Positions 1-8,100 are shown, counted from the first letter of the stretch. The stretch is DNA of 64,000 bases from JAKRSE01 sp943369295 (GCA_943369295.1 CALRMU020000002.1:806001-870000); one strand, 5' to 3'. Numbers and translations are program-made. The notes: generated from the sequence alone by a model not told the origin.

Positions 1-288
1 TGGGTCAAGGTGTGAAGCTGAGGCGCTGCTAGTGCTGTTTTCAACTAAACCCAAACAGCGGGACTTAGATTGAATTCGAAATTCGGACTGGAGGCAAGAT
101 GCGCTTTTCGACCGAGCCGCTAGGCGAAGGGTCTAAAAGCGCCAAAGAAAAGTCACCCCTTCCATTGGAAGGGGACGGGGGATGGCTGATGTTGTTTGGA
201 TTTGGGGACAACATGGAGTGACAGAAAAGAAGCATGCCAAGCTTCTTCAAAATTTCGTCCGAAAAGGACAGATGCGTGGCTGGAGAGC
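1..288. other. Intergenic leader upstream of deoC, no gene seen
   Basis: I see no convincing coding frame here. The stretch holds one perfect hairpin at 156-174 (CCCCTTCC, loop ATT, GGAAGGGG), which belongs to the same CCCCTTCC/GGAAGGGG group as those near 16.0 kb. It may contain the 3' end of a transcript that enters from the left. Confidence 0.5.
156..174. repeat. CCCCTTCC/GGAAGGGG hairpin
   Basis: Perfect 8-bp stem with a 3-nt loop. The following bases (a G-rich run, then GGGGGATGGC) resemble the bases that follow the hairpin at 15993-16044, which suggests a dispersed repeat rather than a local terminator. There is no T tract on either side. Confidence 0.6.
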
Positions 289-1017
289 ATGATGGAAGTG
301 ACTTACTCAGATATCTCAAAAATGATCGACCATTCCGTTTTGAACCCAACTCTCACCAGAGTTGAGCTCGAAAAGGGAATCAATCTGGCGTTGGAGTACG
401 ACTGCGCCAGCGTCTGCATCATGCCCTACGCCCTTAAGCTCTGCGCAGCCATGCTGCAGGGAAGCACGGTTAAGGCCAGTACAGTCATCGGTTTTCCCCA
501 CGGAGGCAACACAACCGAAATCAAGGTCGCTGAGGCCAAGAGGGCTCTTGCCGATGGCGGACAGGAGCTTGATGTTGTCTGCTGCATCAGCGCCGTTCTC
601 AGCGGAGATTGGAACTACGTGACGGCTGAGCTGAAGGCCTTGACCGAGGTGACTCACGATGCTGGCCAGAAGATCAAGGTGATTTTTGAGAACGCCTATC
701 TGGCCGAGATGCACAAGATCGCACTCTGCGAGATCTGTGGCGAACTGAACGTGGATTGGGTCAAGACTTCGACGGGCTACGCTCCTAGCGGAGCAACGAT
801 AGAGGATTTGAAGCTGATGAGGAAGCATTCTCCTGCCCACGTGCAGGTGAAGGCGGCAGGTGGGGTGCGAGATTTGGATACTCTTCTGAAGGCTCGGGCT
901 ATTGGGGTGACTCGGGTTGGCCTTAGCAAGTCGGCGGATATTCTGGATGAGCTGAAGAGGCGTCTGGCAGGGGATGCTCCTTCTTCGGCTGGAGTTTCGG
1001 ACGACGTGGCTTATTAG
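289..1017 (+). CDS. deoC: Deoxyribose-phosphate aldolase
   Basis: Class I aldolase that cleaves 2-deoxyribose-5-phosphate to glyceraldehyde-3-phosphate and acetaldehyde, in cytosolic deoxynucleoside catabolism. Counting from the first of two adjacent ATGs the protein is 242 residues, the usual bacterial DeoC length. The Schiff-base lysine is K159 in the motif VKTSTGY, the second active-site lysine is K188 in VKAAGGVRD, and the acidic partner is D95 in ELDVV. The frame stays open upstream to 196, but those residues do not resemble DeoC. GGAGAG at 282-287 sits just before the two ATGs (289 and 292), so 292 is equally possible. It appears to be monocistronic and is followed by a long repeat field. 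The nucleoside-type importer 9 kb downstream could supply the same salvage route, but that link is inference. Confidence 0.95.
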   Translation: MMEVTYSDISKMIDHSVLNPTLTRVELEKGINLALEYDCASVCIMPYALKLCAAMLQGSTVKASTVIGFPHGGNTTEIKVAEAKRALADGGQELDVVCCISAVLSGDWNYVTAELKALTEVTHDAGQKIKVIFENAYLAEMHKIALCEICGELNVDWVKTSTGYAPSGATIEDLKLMRKHSPAHVQVKAAGGVRDLDTLLKARAIGVTRVGLSKSADILDELKRRLAGDAPSSAGVSDDVAY

Positions 1018-1058
1018 ATTTTTGGATATTCTCCCTTACACTCATTGAGTGTTTGGAT

Positions 1059-1190
1059 GGCCTCTTATGTCCGTGAGGCACGAGCGGCAGAGGAGGATAG
1101 CGCCACGGCTTTGGTTTTCAGTTCCCGCCCGACAGCTAGCTGATCGGGACGGGGCACCCCACTGGATTTATTCGAGGATTTTCAATCACG
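1059..1190 (+). repeat. 132-bp direct repeat, copy 1
   Basis: It matches 1703-1834 over 132 bases with about eight substitutions and no gap. It contains two hairpins in a row: one with loop GAGGCACGA (1075-1083) flanked by pyrimidine- and purine-rich arms, and one with arms CCCGCCCGA/TCGGGACGGG around AGCTAGCTG (1124-1153). It ends in GGCACCCC plus a 30-base unique tail. This looks like a composite non-autonomous element. Confidence 0.85.
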
Positions 1191-1219
1191 ACCTAGACTC
1201 GTTCCTCGTCAAGGTCGTG
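1187..1219. repeat. Hairpin, 12-nt arms, loop TCGTTCCTC
   Basis: CACGACCTAGAC (1187-1198) pairs with GTCAAGGTCGTG (1208-1219) with a single mismatch around a 9-nt loop, TCGTTCCTC, the complement of GAGGAACGA. It is followed directly by GCACCC. The same plan recurs at 43624-43656 in opposite orientation and in variant form at 32273 and 32414. Confidence 0.8.
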
Positions 1220-1345
1220 GCACCCAGAGTTGCTGCGAACTACGAAGTGCACAAACACCGCCACGGGTAGCCGGGGATGGCTCGCAGAGCAGCCCCGGGT
1301 TCAAGGACTTGCTGGCTCGCCGTTATCAGGAACTGACACTTGATT

Positions 1346-1379
1346 CCGGGGCTGCTCCGCTTCGCGCAGCCATCCCGGG
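1346..1379. repeat. CCGGG...CCCGG hairpin, copy 1
   Basis: Imperfect hairpin with core CTCCGCTTCGCGCAGCC, followed by GGCCACCC. A near-identical copy lies at 1637-1670, and 1271-1299 is a shorter inverted relative. Confidence 0.65.
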
Positions 1380-1413
1380 CCACCCTCTTCTGTGATCGCC
1401 TTGCCAGTTCCCG

Positions 1414-1434
1414 CCCGACAGCTGTCTGATCGGG
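1414..1434. repeat. Hairpin CCCGAC/ATCGGG, loop AGCTGTCTG
   Basis: A short member of the AGCNNNCTG-loop class. The five outer pairs CCCGA/TCGGG are intact. Confidence 0.6.
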
Positions 1435-1467
1435 ACATTTGGGGGAGCTTGTTTGAGGCTGTGCATT

Positions 1468-1492
1468 CCTGGCTTAGCAAAGCTAAACCAGG
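1468..1492. repeat. CCTGGCTTAGC hairpin, copy 1
   Basis: CCTGGCTTAGC, loop AAA, GCTAAACCAGG, then CCAC. The same element with loop AGG is at 43475-43499. The stem has one C/A mismatch in both copies. Confidence 0.7.
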
Positions 1493-1533
1493 CCACACTT
1501 AATCACCAATTTCTGCGAGATGAATACCCGTGC

Positions 1534-1550
1534 CACTGGCATCGACAGTG
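1534..1550. repeat. CACTG...CAGTG hairpin (degenerate)
   Basis: A degenerate copy of the CACTGGC-NNN-GCCAGTG class that is complete at 43820, 43977, 44062, 48810 and 48912. The preceding GTGCC flank is conserved. Confidence 0.55.
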
Positions 1551-1578
1551 CAAATTTGGACAATATTTGTTAACATAT

Positions 1579-1607
1579 CCTGCTCGACAGCAAGCTGGTC
1601 GAGCAGG
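1579..1607. repeat. Perfect hairpin, 10-nt arms, loop AGCAAGCTG
   Basis: CCTGCTCGAC and GTCGAGCAGG are exact complements around the 9-nt loop AGCAAGCTG, followed by ACACCC. The element at 32342-32370 is the same hairpin inverted with one stem change. Confidence 0.8.
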
Positions 1608-1702
1608 ACACCCAGCTTCAATATGGGCCACAAGATCCCGGGCTACTCCGCTTCGCGCAGCCATCCCGGGCCACCCAGTTCCAATCGAGATGAGGTGTGG
1701 GT

Positions 1703-1834
1703 GGCCTCTTCTGTCCGCGAGGGACGAGCGGCAGAGGAGGATAGGGCCACGGCTTTGGTTTTCAGCTCCCGCCCGACAGCTAGCTGATCGGGGCGGGGCA
1801 CCCCACTGGATTTATTCGAGGATTTTCAGTCACG
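1703..1834 (+). repeat. 132-bp direct repeat, copy 2
   Basis: Second copy of the 1059-1190 element. The loop is GAGGGACGA (1719-1727) and the second hairpin is at 1768-1797. The third hairpin that follows copy 1 (1187-1219) is missing here, so the repeat boundary lies at about the shared CACG. Confidence 0.85.
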
Positions 1835-2000
1835 CCATTCCGGGCCACCCGAAAGCAAGTCTGCTTTCTTCTCAGATATTGCCGATTCGTGGCCTGGTTT
1901 TACGACGAAGTCGTTCAGCTAGGGCACCTGCATCCTATCCTCTGGCCTTCGGCCACCCGGCTGAGGCTTCGCCACAACCGGGCCACGAGCCGAATGACCA

Positions 2001-2039
2001 GAAACAAAAACCTCCCGGCGAGAAAAACCTCACCGGGAG
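2001..2039 (-). terminator. Rho-independent terminator of sod
   Basis: CTCCCGG (2012-2018) pairs with CCGGGAG (2033-2039), extended by GAG/CTC past a mismatch. Read on the minus strand it is followed by GTTTTTGTTTC. It sits 25 bases past the sod stop. Confidence 0.75.
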
Positions 2040-2063
2040 ACACAACTCACCAAGCCAAGACGC

Positions 2064-2666
2064 TTAGCCGAGGCGAGCGTTGACTGCGTTCCAGTCGATG
2101 ACCTGAGCATAGGCCTGGATGTACTTCATCCTGGCTGCCTGGAAGTCAAGGAAGTAGGCGTGCTCGTACACGTCCATGGCCAAAAGAAGCTTGTGGTTCC
2201 AGGCAGGATAGGTGTCCTGGCTGTCGCCGGCGTAGATGCCGACTCGCTCTTCGGTCAGGTCGTAGCCCAAATAGACCCAGCCGCGGCTTCCCATTCCGGT
2301 AGCGGCCCACTCGGCAGAAAACTTGTCGAAGGAACCAAAGGCCTCGTTGATCAGGTCGCCGACAGCGCCTGTTGCTGGGCCGCCTTCGCCGCCAATCGTA
2401 TCGAAGTAAACCGTGTGGTTGATGAATCCGCCGTAGGCAAAGGCGTAGTTGACCTTGAGGGCGCGGATCTGGCTGTAGATCTGGTTGGCAGCAGCAGGAT
2501 CGATCTCCATTTCGGCCAAAGCCTTTCGGATTTCGTTAGTCTTGTTAGCGTAGCCCTTGAACAGAGTCAGGTGAGCGTCGTGGGTGGCGCGGCTGATGCC
2601 GACCCTTTCGGTGGTGTAAACCTTCTCAGGCAGTGCTTCCGGAACGGTAACTAGCTTCACAGACAT
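2064..2666 (-). CDS. sod: Superoxide dismutase (Fe/Mn family)
   Basis: Cytosolic or exported-free Fe/Mn superoxide dismutase of 200 residues; no signal peptide is seen. The four metal ligands can be placed as H29 (in THDAH), H84 (in GGFINHTVYF), D165 and H169 (in DVYEHAYFLDF). The final segment (QAARMKYIQAYAQVIDW) fits the family C-terminal helix. The family signature is a little divergent: INHTVYF replaces INHxLFW, and GWVYL replaces GWxWL. Metal choice cannot be told from sequence by eye. The ATG is followed on its 5' side by GAAAAAGATC, a weak ribosome site. It is a single gene with its own terminator. About 35 bases upstream lies a short palindrome TTCTAGAA (2699-2706) that might be an operator, which is inference. 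Confidence 0.95.
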   Translation of the reverse strand: MSVKLVTVPEALPEKVYTTERVGISRATHDAHLTLFKGYANKTNEIRKALAEMEIDPAAANQIYSQIRALKVNYAFAYGGFINHTVYFDTIGGEGGPATGAVGDLINEAFGSFDKFSAEWAATGMGSRGWVYLGYDLTEERVGIYAGDSQDTYPAWNHKLLLAMDVYEHAYFLDFQAARMKYIQAYAQVIDWNAVNARLG

Positions 2667-2867
2667 GATCTTTTTCAGGCTCCAAATTGTTCGAAGAAAA
2701 CTTCTAGAACAAAGGTTACTACGCCGCGAAGATTCGTGGCTCGTCCTGATTGGGCCTCATGAATCGCCCCCTGAGTCTGCCAGGTTTTCCACTGCTATTG
2801 AATCTCGACAAAAAGTGTTTCTTTTTCCCCAACACAGAAAGCCGAAATTAAGAGTAGGATAAAACCG
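2667..2867. promoter_or_regulatory. Divergent promoter region sod / DinB-like gene
   Basis: About 200 bases between divergent starts. It contains the palindrome TTCTAGAA and an A/T-rich run (2795-2830), but I cannot place definite -35/-10 boxes. It also holds the ribosome-site-like AGAGTAGG before the + strand gene. Confidence 0.35.
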
Positions 2868-3338
2868 ATGAGAGGAGAAATCCTGACAGCCCTGGGTGCG
2901 ACGCCGCGCCTGATGGAGCGCATGGTCCGAGTCTTTCCGGCAGACCGTCTTGACGACAGGCCCAGCCACGCTGATCTCAGTCCGAGAATGGCAATCGCCA
3001 GCCTGGCCGACAACGAAACTCTGATTCTGGAAAGAATCCGAACTGCGAATCTCAAGCCGGGTACGGCCTTCGATGCAGTCAATGCCCTAGAAAGGGCAAA
3101 GGAATACCACTACGACGAAAAGGATGTTTTTCACGAAGCTGAAGTCTACGAATCCCGCCGAATGATGACGATCGATTATCTTCGCGAGCTTCATGATACA
3201 GACTGGAGCAAGACTCTGATTCTCGGCGGCATTGCCGTCACCATCGCTGACTATGTCAGCATTGTTTTGGCTAACGATATTGTTCATCTCGATCAAATCA
3301 GCCGCCATCTAGCGACAGAAGTCGCCACACTTTCTTAG
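2868..3338 (+). CDS. DinB-like four-helix-bundle protein
   Basis: 156 residues, all helical by eye, resembling the DinB/DfrB-like superfamily of putative metal-dependent enzymes. Features of the family are an early LMERMVRVFP segment, a histidine near residue 35, and a late segment with D and H residues followed by a QI pair (DIVHLDQISRHL). The function of this member is unknown; relatives include thiol transferases such as bacillithiol transferase. The start is ATG with GGATAAAACC upstream. It is followed by a strong hairpin at 3362-3400. It is transcribed away from sod, so a shared stress role is possible but unproven. Confidence 0.7.
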   Translation: MRGEILTALGATPRLMERMVRVFPADRLDDRPSHADLSPRMAIASLADNETLILERIRTANLKPGTAFDAVNALERAKEYHYDEKDVFHEAEVYESRRMMTIDYLRELHDTDWSKTLILGGIAVTIADYVSIVLANDIVHLDQISRHLATEVATLS

Positions 3339-3361
3339 TTCAGCTTCGGCTTTGCTGGGAG

Positions 3362-3400
3362 GCAAACAGCTCCTCTTCACTTTGAAGAGGGGCTGTTTGC
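3362..3400 (+). terminator. Strong hairpin after the DinB-like gene
   Basis: GCAAACAGC + CCTCTTCA pairs with TGAAGAGG + GCTGTTTGC across a 3-nt loop, about 17 pairs with one G-T wobble. The stem's own end supplies TTTGC, but no long T run follows. Terminator or RNA-stabilising hairpin. Confidence 0.65.
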
Positions 3401-3478
3401 GTATTTGGATCAGATGGAATTCAGACTTATCAAAGCAGGATTTGGCTAGAATAAACGTTCTATTTGGAGTTGATTGAA

Positions 3479-4303
3479 ATGCTGGAGTTGACCTTGGACC
3501 TGCGAGACTTTTGGAATTTTGGCGATCCTACCGGCTCACGGGCAAAGTTTGAAGACCTGCTAGCTAAGGGGCAGGATGATGAACTTGCGAAGGAGATTCG
3601 GTGCCAAATTGGCAGAACCTACGGTCTTGAAGGAAACTTTGAAGAGGCTCACCAGCTTTTGGATTCCTTGACTCTCCCAGCTGACTCTGCTCTGAGAAGC
3701 TGGGCATGCTGGCATCTGGAAAAAGGAAGGACCCTGAACTCCAGTGGCAGGAAGGAAGAAGCAAGACCTCTCTTCGAGAAGGCGGCCGAGTCGCAGTGGC
3801 AGGATCTGCGGATTGATGCCCTGCATATGCTCGCCATAGTCAGTTCTGGAGAAGAGGCCCTTAGCTGGAATCAGACGGCCTTGAAAGAGGCGTCAGCATC
3901 AGCCATGCCCCAGGCTAGACGATGGGTGGGCAGTCTCAGCAACAACTTGGGCTGGAGCCTTCACGACCTTAATCGGTTTGATGAGGCGCTGGAGGTCTTT
4001 AAAACGGCGGAAACCTTTTTTGCCGAAAAAGGCGGCCAGCAGCACCATATCGCAAAGTGGGCCGTGGCTCGCTGCCTCAGGTCTATGTCACGCCATGAGG
4101 AGGCACTTTCAATTCTTACCAATTTAGATGGAGCATCTGATGGCTATGTGCCAGAAGAGATGGGAGAGAACTACCTCTCCTTAGGAGAAGCAGAGAAAGC
4201 CAAAGAGCAGTTCAAACTCGCCTACGATCTTCACAGCCAGGATGACTGGGTAGTGAAGAATGAGGCAGAGAAGCTGGCCAGACTCAAAGATCTGTCTGCT
4301 TAA
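3479..4303 (+). CDS. Tetratricopeptide-repeat protein
   Basis: 274 residues without a signal peptide. Repeated helix pairs of TPR type can be seen: a GNFEEAHQLLDSL unit, RKEEARPLFEKAAES, NRFDEALEVFKTAETFF, SRHEEALSILTNL and GEAEKAKEQFKLAYDL. It is probably a cytosolic protein-binding scaffold; the partner is not visible from context. The frame is open to a TTG at 3464, but GGAG at 3466-3469 lies 9 bases before the ATG at 3479, which decides the start. It converges with the first subtilisin and shares the two-way terminator 4320-4354. Confidence 0.8.
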   Translation: MLELTLDLRDFWNFGDPTGSRAKFEDLLAKGQDDELAKEIRCQIGRTYGLEGNFEEAHQLLDSLTLPADSALRSWACWHLEKGRTLNSSGRKEEARPLFEKAAESQWQDLRIDALHMLAIVSSGEEALSWNQTALKEASASAMPQARRWVGSLSNNLGWSLHDLNRFDEALEVFKTAETFFAEKGGQQHHIAKWAVARCLRSMSRHEEALSILTNLDGASDGYVPEEMGENYLSLGEAEKAKEQFKLAYDLHSQDDWVVKNEAEKLARLKDLSA

Positions 4304-4319
4304 CTGGCTACAGAGCAAA

Positions 4320-4354
4320 AAAGTGGCTGGCACCTGTCGGGTGCCAGCCACTTT
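4320..4354. terminator. Bidirectional terminator
   Basis: A perfect 15-bp stem AAAGTGGCTGGCACC / GGTGCCAGCCACTTT with a 5-nt loop, flanked by an A run on the left and TTTCTATTC on the right. It lies between the convergent TPR gene and the minus-strand protease. The stem contains GGCACC, the box found next to the dispersed hairpins. Confidence 0.85.
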
Positions 4355-4374
4355 CTATTCAGGTACTGATCAGA

Positions 4375-6081
4375 TCAGTTGCTCGTCTCAACGCCAATCG
4401 CCAGGCGATTGATCATGAGCCGGAAGGGTTCGGCCATACCCGTGTTCCTTCTGTCTGCTGAATAGGCTCTATAGAGCATCTTCACCTGACCGGAAGCATT
4501 TACGTATCTCGTCAAGGATGTTCCGGAGAGGCTCCTTTTCATTTCATCTTGGCCAATTGCTCTCAAAGAGCCTTCGGCAATGATGTCGTACTTGCTGGTC
4601 TGATAGTTCCAGAGGAAGACAGTGCTTGCTGGTGTGTACCTTCTGTCTGAGCTGTTTGCCGATGTCAAGAGCTCAATCTTGGAGAGCTTGGTCGGGTTGG
4701 GCAGTGTGAAGGTGGCTTCAGCGCTCGCCGACTGTCCCGAGGTTACTCGAGCTGAAGTCGAAACGTGGAAGAGCTTGTCGATCGTGGAGACCTCAGGCAG
4801 ACCGCCCGAGTTGTGGGTGCCATCTCTCTGAGTCATTGAAGATGGGACAACAACCTGAGCTGTGGTCAGGGTGGCCCTGGTGAGAAGCATGGCCTTCTCA
4901 ACATCAATTCGGCCGAAGCCGTACTTGTTCGAGTCGCCCCAGCTCTTAGCTGAGTTGCTCATGATGTCTTCGACCTGTCTCGATGTTAGCCTGGGGTTGT
5001 AGGAGTAGATCAGGGCTGCCAGGCCAGCGGCGACTGGGCAGGCCATTGAAGTGCCAGAGGCTGGGCCGTAACCGCCGCCCAAGGTGGTGCTGACGATGCC
5101 AGTTCCAGGGGCAAAAACGTCGATTGCCTTGCCGTAGGCAGAGAATCCGGCTTTGGTGTCCTGTTCGTTGCTGGCACCAATGACCATCACATCAGCGTGG
5201 TCGAAGCCAGCCAGATCTCGGTTGTCGTTGCCAGCGGCATAGAACAGAAGGGAGCCCTTGGCTCTCATTTCTTGTCCAGTGGTCTGGATCAGCGGTGAAT
5301 CAACGCCGGCATAGCTGACGCTCACGACCTTGGCTCCGTTGTTGGTGGCCCAGCGTGCGCCATCCATCATGTCCGTGACAAAGGCTCCTCCGCCAGGGGA
5401 GTTTGAAGTTCGAACAGGGAAGATTTTTACGTTCCAGCTGACACCAGCTACGCCGCGACCGTTGTTGGTAATGGCAGCGGCATCTCCAGCGCAGTGGGTG
5501 CCGTGACCGTTGATATCCATCACCTGACCGCCGTTAGCCTGGGTGACCTTGTCTACTGAGTTGTAGCCAGGAAGCAGGTTGGGGGCAAGGTCGGGGTGAG
5601 TCAGGTCGATGCCTGTATCGACGATGGCAATCTTAACAGTGTGTCCTGTGTGCAGAGCCCATCCCCTCTCAGATCTAATCATGGCGTGGTGCCACTGATT
5701 CTGAAAGAAGGGATCGTTTGGCCGTGTCAGAGGATAGACCCTGTAGTCAGGGGTCACATATTCGTAGAGCCCTGTTGCGTTCAGGTTGAAGAAGATTCTG
5801 TCTTCAGTCTGTCCAGCGGGAACGCTGATAATGATCTCGCCTGTTTCGGTCACTCGGCGGATGACGTTGCTTGCTTTGGTGACGGCTTCGCGCACCTTGG
5901 CTTGAGCCTGAGTGAGGGTGAGACCGCGAGCCTGCCAAGCAGATTCGGACCAGGGGCGAACCACCATGCGTCCAGAGAGCTCCTGCACTCCGGGCCGAGA
6001 GACAAAATGCGTCTGAGCAAACGACGCAAAGGCCAGTGCCATAACGGAACTGACAGCCAGAGCTCTAAAACTGTGCCTCAT
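4375..6081 (-). CDS. Secreted S8 (subtilisin) protease, paralogue 1
   Basis: 568-residue secreted serine protease. A Sec signal peptide covers about residues 1-22 (MRHSFRALAVSS..., cut near FAQ). A propeptide-like region follows (about 23-125). The S8 domain is about 145-400, with catalytic D155 (IVDTGIDLTHPD), H193 (NGHGTHCAGD), oxyanion N285 (YAAGN) and S345 (SGTSMACP). The C-terminal 150 residues are a beta-rich domain of unknown role with no anchor. It lies next to a full-length paralogue on the same strand (6251-7960) with the same domain order, so this is a tandem duplication. Each copy has its own terminator and probably its own promoter. The substrate is unknown; extracellular or periplasmic protein breakdown is likely. 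Confidence 0.93.
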   Translation of the reverse strand: MRHSFRALAVSSVMALAFASFAQTHFVSRPGVQELSGRMVVRPWSESAWQARGLTLTQAQAKVREAVTKASNVIRRVTETGEIIISVPAGQTEDRIFFNLNATGLYEYVTPDYRVYPLTRPNDPFFQNQWHHAMIRSERGWALHTGHTVKIAIVDTGIDLTHPDLAPNLLPGYNSVDKVTQANGGQVMDINGHGTHCAGDAAAITNNGRGVAGVSWNVKIFPVRTSNSPGGGAFVTDMMDGARWATNNGAKVVSVSYAGVDSPLIQTTGQEMRAKGSLLFYAAGNDNRDLAGFDHADVMVIGASNEQDTKAGFSAYGKAIDVFAPGTGIVSTTLGGGYGPASGTSMACPVAAGLAALIYSYNPRLTSRQVEDIMSNSAKSWGDSNKYGFGRIDVEKAMLLTRATLTTAQVVVPSSMTQRDGTHNSGGLPEVSTIDKLFHVSTSARVTSGQSASAEATFTLPNPTKLSKIELLTSANSSDRRYTPASTVFLWNYQTSKYDIIAEGSLRAIGQDEMKRSLSGTSLTRYVNASGQVKMLYRAYSADRRNTGMAEPFRLMINRLAIGVETSN

Positions 6082-6180
6082 GAAAAATCACAGCGACTTT
6101 TTCGCTAGGCCTGATCTTAGCAGGTGAAGGCATCAAGCCTGCAAGTTCTCACCAGATTTTCATTACAGATTCTGCTGAGA

Positions 6181-6231
6181 GACAGGCAAAAACGCAGGCA
6201 GCCTGGAGCTTTTTGGGCTCCAGGCTGCCTG
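6181..6231 (-). terminator. Rho-independent terminator of the upstream protease
   Basis: A perfect 15-bp stem (6195-6209 with 6217-6231), followed on the minus strand by CGTTTTTGCC. It ends the transcript of the 6251-7960 gene, so the two paralogues are probably separate units. Confidence 0.88.
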
Positions 6232-6250
6232 GTTGTCGGGAACAGATCGC

Positions 6251-7960
6251 TTAGTTCTGAACTTCGGCGCTAAGGACGAGACGATTGATCAGGAGATCAA
6301 AGGGCTCAGCCATTCCAGTGTTTCTTCTGTCTGCAGAATAAGCTCTCACCAGCATTCTCACCTGGCCAGAAGCATTCATGTATTTGGGCAGTGAGGTTGA
6401 TGTCAGGCTGCGCACCAGCTCATCGTCTCCCAAGGGCCTCAAAGCAGATTCAGCAATCACGTCGAATTTCGAAGTGTGCCAGTTCCAAAGGAAGAGAGTG
6501 TTCGAGACAGGGTATCTGGTTCTGGAACTGTTTGAAGCAGCCATCAGATCAAGTCGAACGACCTTGGTGGGTGTCGGAACGGTGAAGTTAGCAACGGCTC
6601 CAGCAGATTGACCCGAAGCAACTCTGGTAGAACGAGCCCGATAGGCAAGCTTGTCCAGATTGTTGATGTCGAGCAGGCCTCCAGAAACGTGAGTTCCGTC
6701 GTGCTGAGCGATTGAATTGGCCGTCACAATTTGGTTCGCCGTCAAAGTGGAGCGGACACGGGTCATCGCCTTCTCCATGTTGATCAAGCCAAAACCGTAT
6801 CTGTTGGCATCCCCAATGCTCGTGGCTGTTTGGCTGAGGATATCCTCAACCTGCTGAGCTGAGAGCCTGGGATTGTAAGAGTAGATTTGGGCCAAAGCGC
6901 CAGCGACGATTGGAGCAGCCATCGATGTTCCGGTAGCTGGGCCGTAGCCTCCGCCCATGGTGGTGCTCTGAATGTCTTCACCAGGAGCCATAAGGTCAAT
7001 ACCGATTCCGAAAGCGGGCCAGCCTGCATAGCGGTCGGCTCGGTTGGTGGCGCTTACGATAATGACGTCCTTGTGATCAGTCGTGATGTTTTCCTGGCTG
7101 TTGCCGCCGGCGAAAACCAGCAGAGCGCCTTTCTTCTTCATTTCCGCTCCAGTTACTTGGACAGAAGGAGACATGACGCCGCCGAAGCTGACGTTGGAAA
7201 CCTTGGCGCCGTTGTTGGTGGCCCACATGGCTCCATCAAGCATGTCCGAAACAAAGGCGAAGCCGTTTCCGCCTTCCACAATCTTGATGGGCATGATCCT
7301 AAAGTTCCAGCCCATGCCAGCCACTCCGCGGGCGTTGTTGCCAATGGCGGCTGCATCACCTGCAACGTGGGTGCCATGGCCCTGCATGTCCATCACATCG
7401 CCGCCAGCAGCCTGGCTTCGTCTTTGTGGAGCGTTGTAGCCAGGAACGAGATTGGGAGCGAGATCGGGATGGGTCAGGTCGACGCCTGTATCACAGATGG
7501 CAACAGTCACTCTATTGCTTCCCGTGTGCAGACTCCATCCTCTTTCAGACTTGACATTAACGTGGTGCCACTGGCTGTTGTAGAAGCTGTCGTTTGGTCT
7601 GGTCAGAGGAAACACCTTCCAGTCCGGCACAACGTATTCGTAAAGTCCAGTTGCATTGAGGTTGAAGAAGACTCTATCTTCTGTCTGGCCAGCCGGAACG
7701 CGAATGATGATTTCGCCGGTTTCGGTGGCTCGTCGGATGACGTTGACTGAAGCGCGGCTGACTGCTTCGCGGACTCTTGCTTGGGCCTGAGCTTGGGTGA
7801 GGCCTCTAGCCTGCCAGTCAGCTTCTGACCAAGGGCGGACCGTCATGCGGCCGGAGAGTTCCTGCACCCCAGGCCGAGAGACAAAATGCGTCTGAGCGAA
7901 GGACGCAAATGTCAGCACCATTAAGGAACTGACTGCCAGAGCTCTGAACGTGTACCTCAT
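6251..7960 (-). CDS. Secreted S8 (subtilisin) protease, paralogue 2
   Basis: 569-residue paralogue of the 4375-6081 protein, alignable from end to end; the signal peptide and first 40 residues are nearly identical. Catalytic residues are D157 (ICDTGVDLTHPD), H195 (QGHGTHVAGD), oxyanion N287 (FAGGN) and S346 (TGTSMAAP). The propeptide-like region and the beta-rich C-terminal domain are kept. The active-site cysteines differ: copy 1 has C in THCAGD and SMACP where this copy has V and A, and this copy has C in AICDTG where copy 1 has V. This suggests divergence in activation or substrate. The start ATG has no clear ribosome site. A TAATAT box lies about 33 bases upstream. Confidence 0.93.
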   Translation of the reverse strand: MRYTFRALAVSSLMVLTFASFAQTHFVSRPGVQELSGRMTVRPWSEADWQARGLTQAQAQARVREAVSRASVNVIRRATETGEIIIRVPAGQTEDRVFFNLNATGLYEYVVPDWKVFPLTRPNDSFYNSQWHHVNVKSERGWSLHTGSNRVTVAICDTGVDLTHPDLAPNLVPGYNAPQRRSQAAGGDVMDMQGHGTHVAGDAAAIGNNARGVAGMGWNFRIMPIKIVEGGNGFAFVSDMLDGAMWATNNGAKVSNVSFGGVMSPSVQVTGAEMKKKGALLVFAGGNSQENITTDHKDVIIVSATNRADRYAGWPAFGIGIDLMAPGEDIQSTTMGGGYGPATGTSMAAPIVAGALAQIYSYNPRLSAQQVEDILSQTATSIGDANRYGFGLINMEKAMTRVRSTLTANQIVTANSIAQHDGTHVSGGLLDINNLDKLAYRARSTRVASGQSAGAVANFTVPTPTKVVRLDLMAASNSSRTRYPVSNTLFLWNWHTSKFDVIAESALRPLGDDELVRSLTSTSLPKYMNASGQVRMLVRAYSADRRNTGMAEPFDLLINRLVLSAEVQN

Positions 7961-7992
7961 TGTAAATCAAGGCGAGTGATTCGCTTCGCTGC

Positions 7993-8002
7993 ATATTAGC
8001 AG
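7993..8002 (-). promoter_or_regulatory. Extended -10 promoter for protease 2
   Basis: On the minus strand the sequence reads TGCTAATAT, a TGN-TAATAT extended -10 box about 33 bases before the start codon. No good -35 is visible, as is usual for this type. Confidence 0.5.
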
Positions 8003-8100
8003 AAAACTGCTTAATGTGCGGGAATCGCCCTATTGTTAGAGGGATCGTTAAACTAAATAGTTCGCTTGGCGAGAAAGATTTTGAGAAAAACAAGTTCAAA

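Larger units (their letters stand above)
1018..2000. other. Intergenic field of palindromic repeats
   Basis: About 1 kb without a gene. It contains two copies of a 132-bp direct repeat (1059-1190 and 1703-1834) and at least eight hairpins of several dispersed classes: 1124-1153, 1187-1219, 1271-1299, 1346-1379, 1414-1434, 1468-1492, 1534-1550, 1579-1607, 1637-1670 and 1851-1868. Open frames run through it, but their translations consist only of translated palindromes. Confidence 0.75.

Noticed and set aside
1453..2083. Overlapping plus-strand open frames of up to 204 codons in the repeat field after deoC
   Set aside because: Their translations are made of the palindromic repeats read in different frames (the same SRPTAS- and CHWHRQC-like peptides recur elsewhere in the window in other frames). 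They have no ribosome site and no protein-like composition.
6887..7750. 287-codon open frame antisense to the second protease
   Set aside because: Shadow of the S8 gene; no signal, motif or ribosome site.
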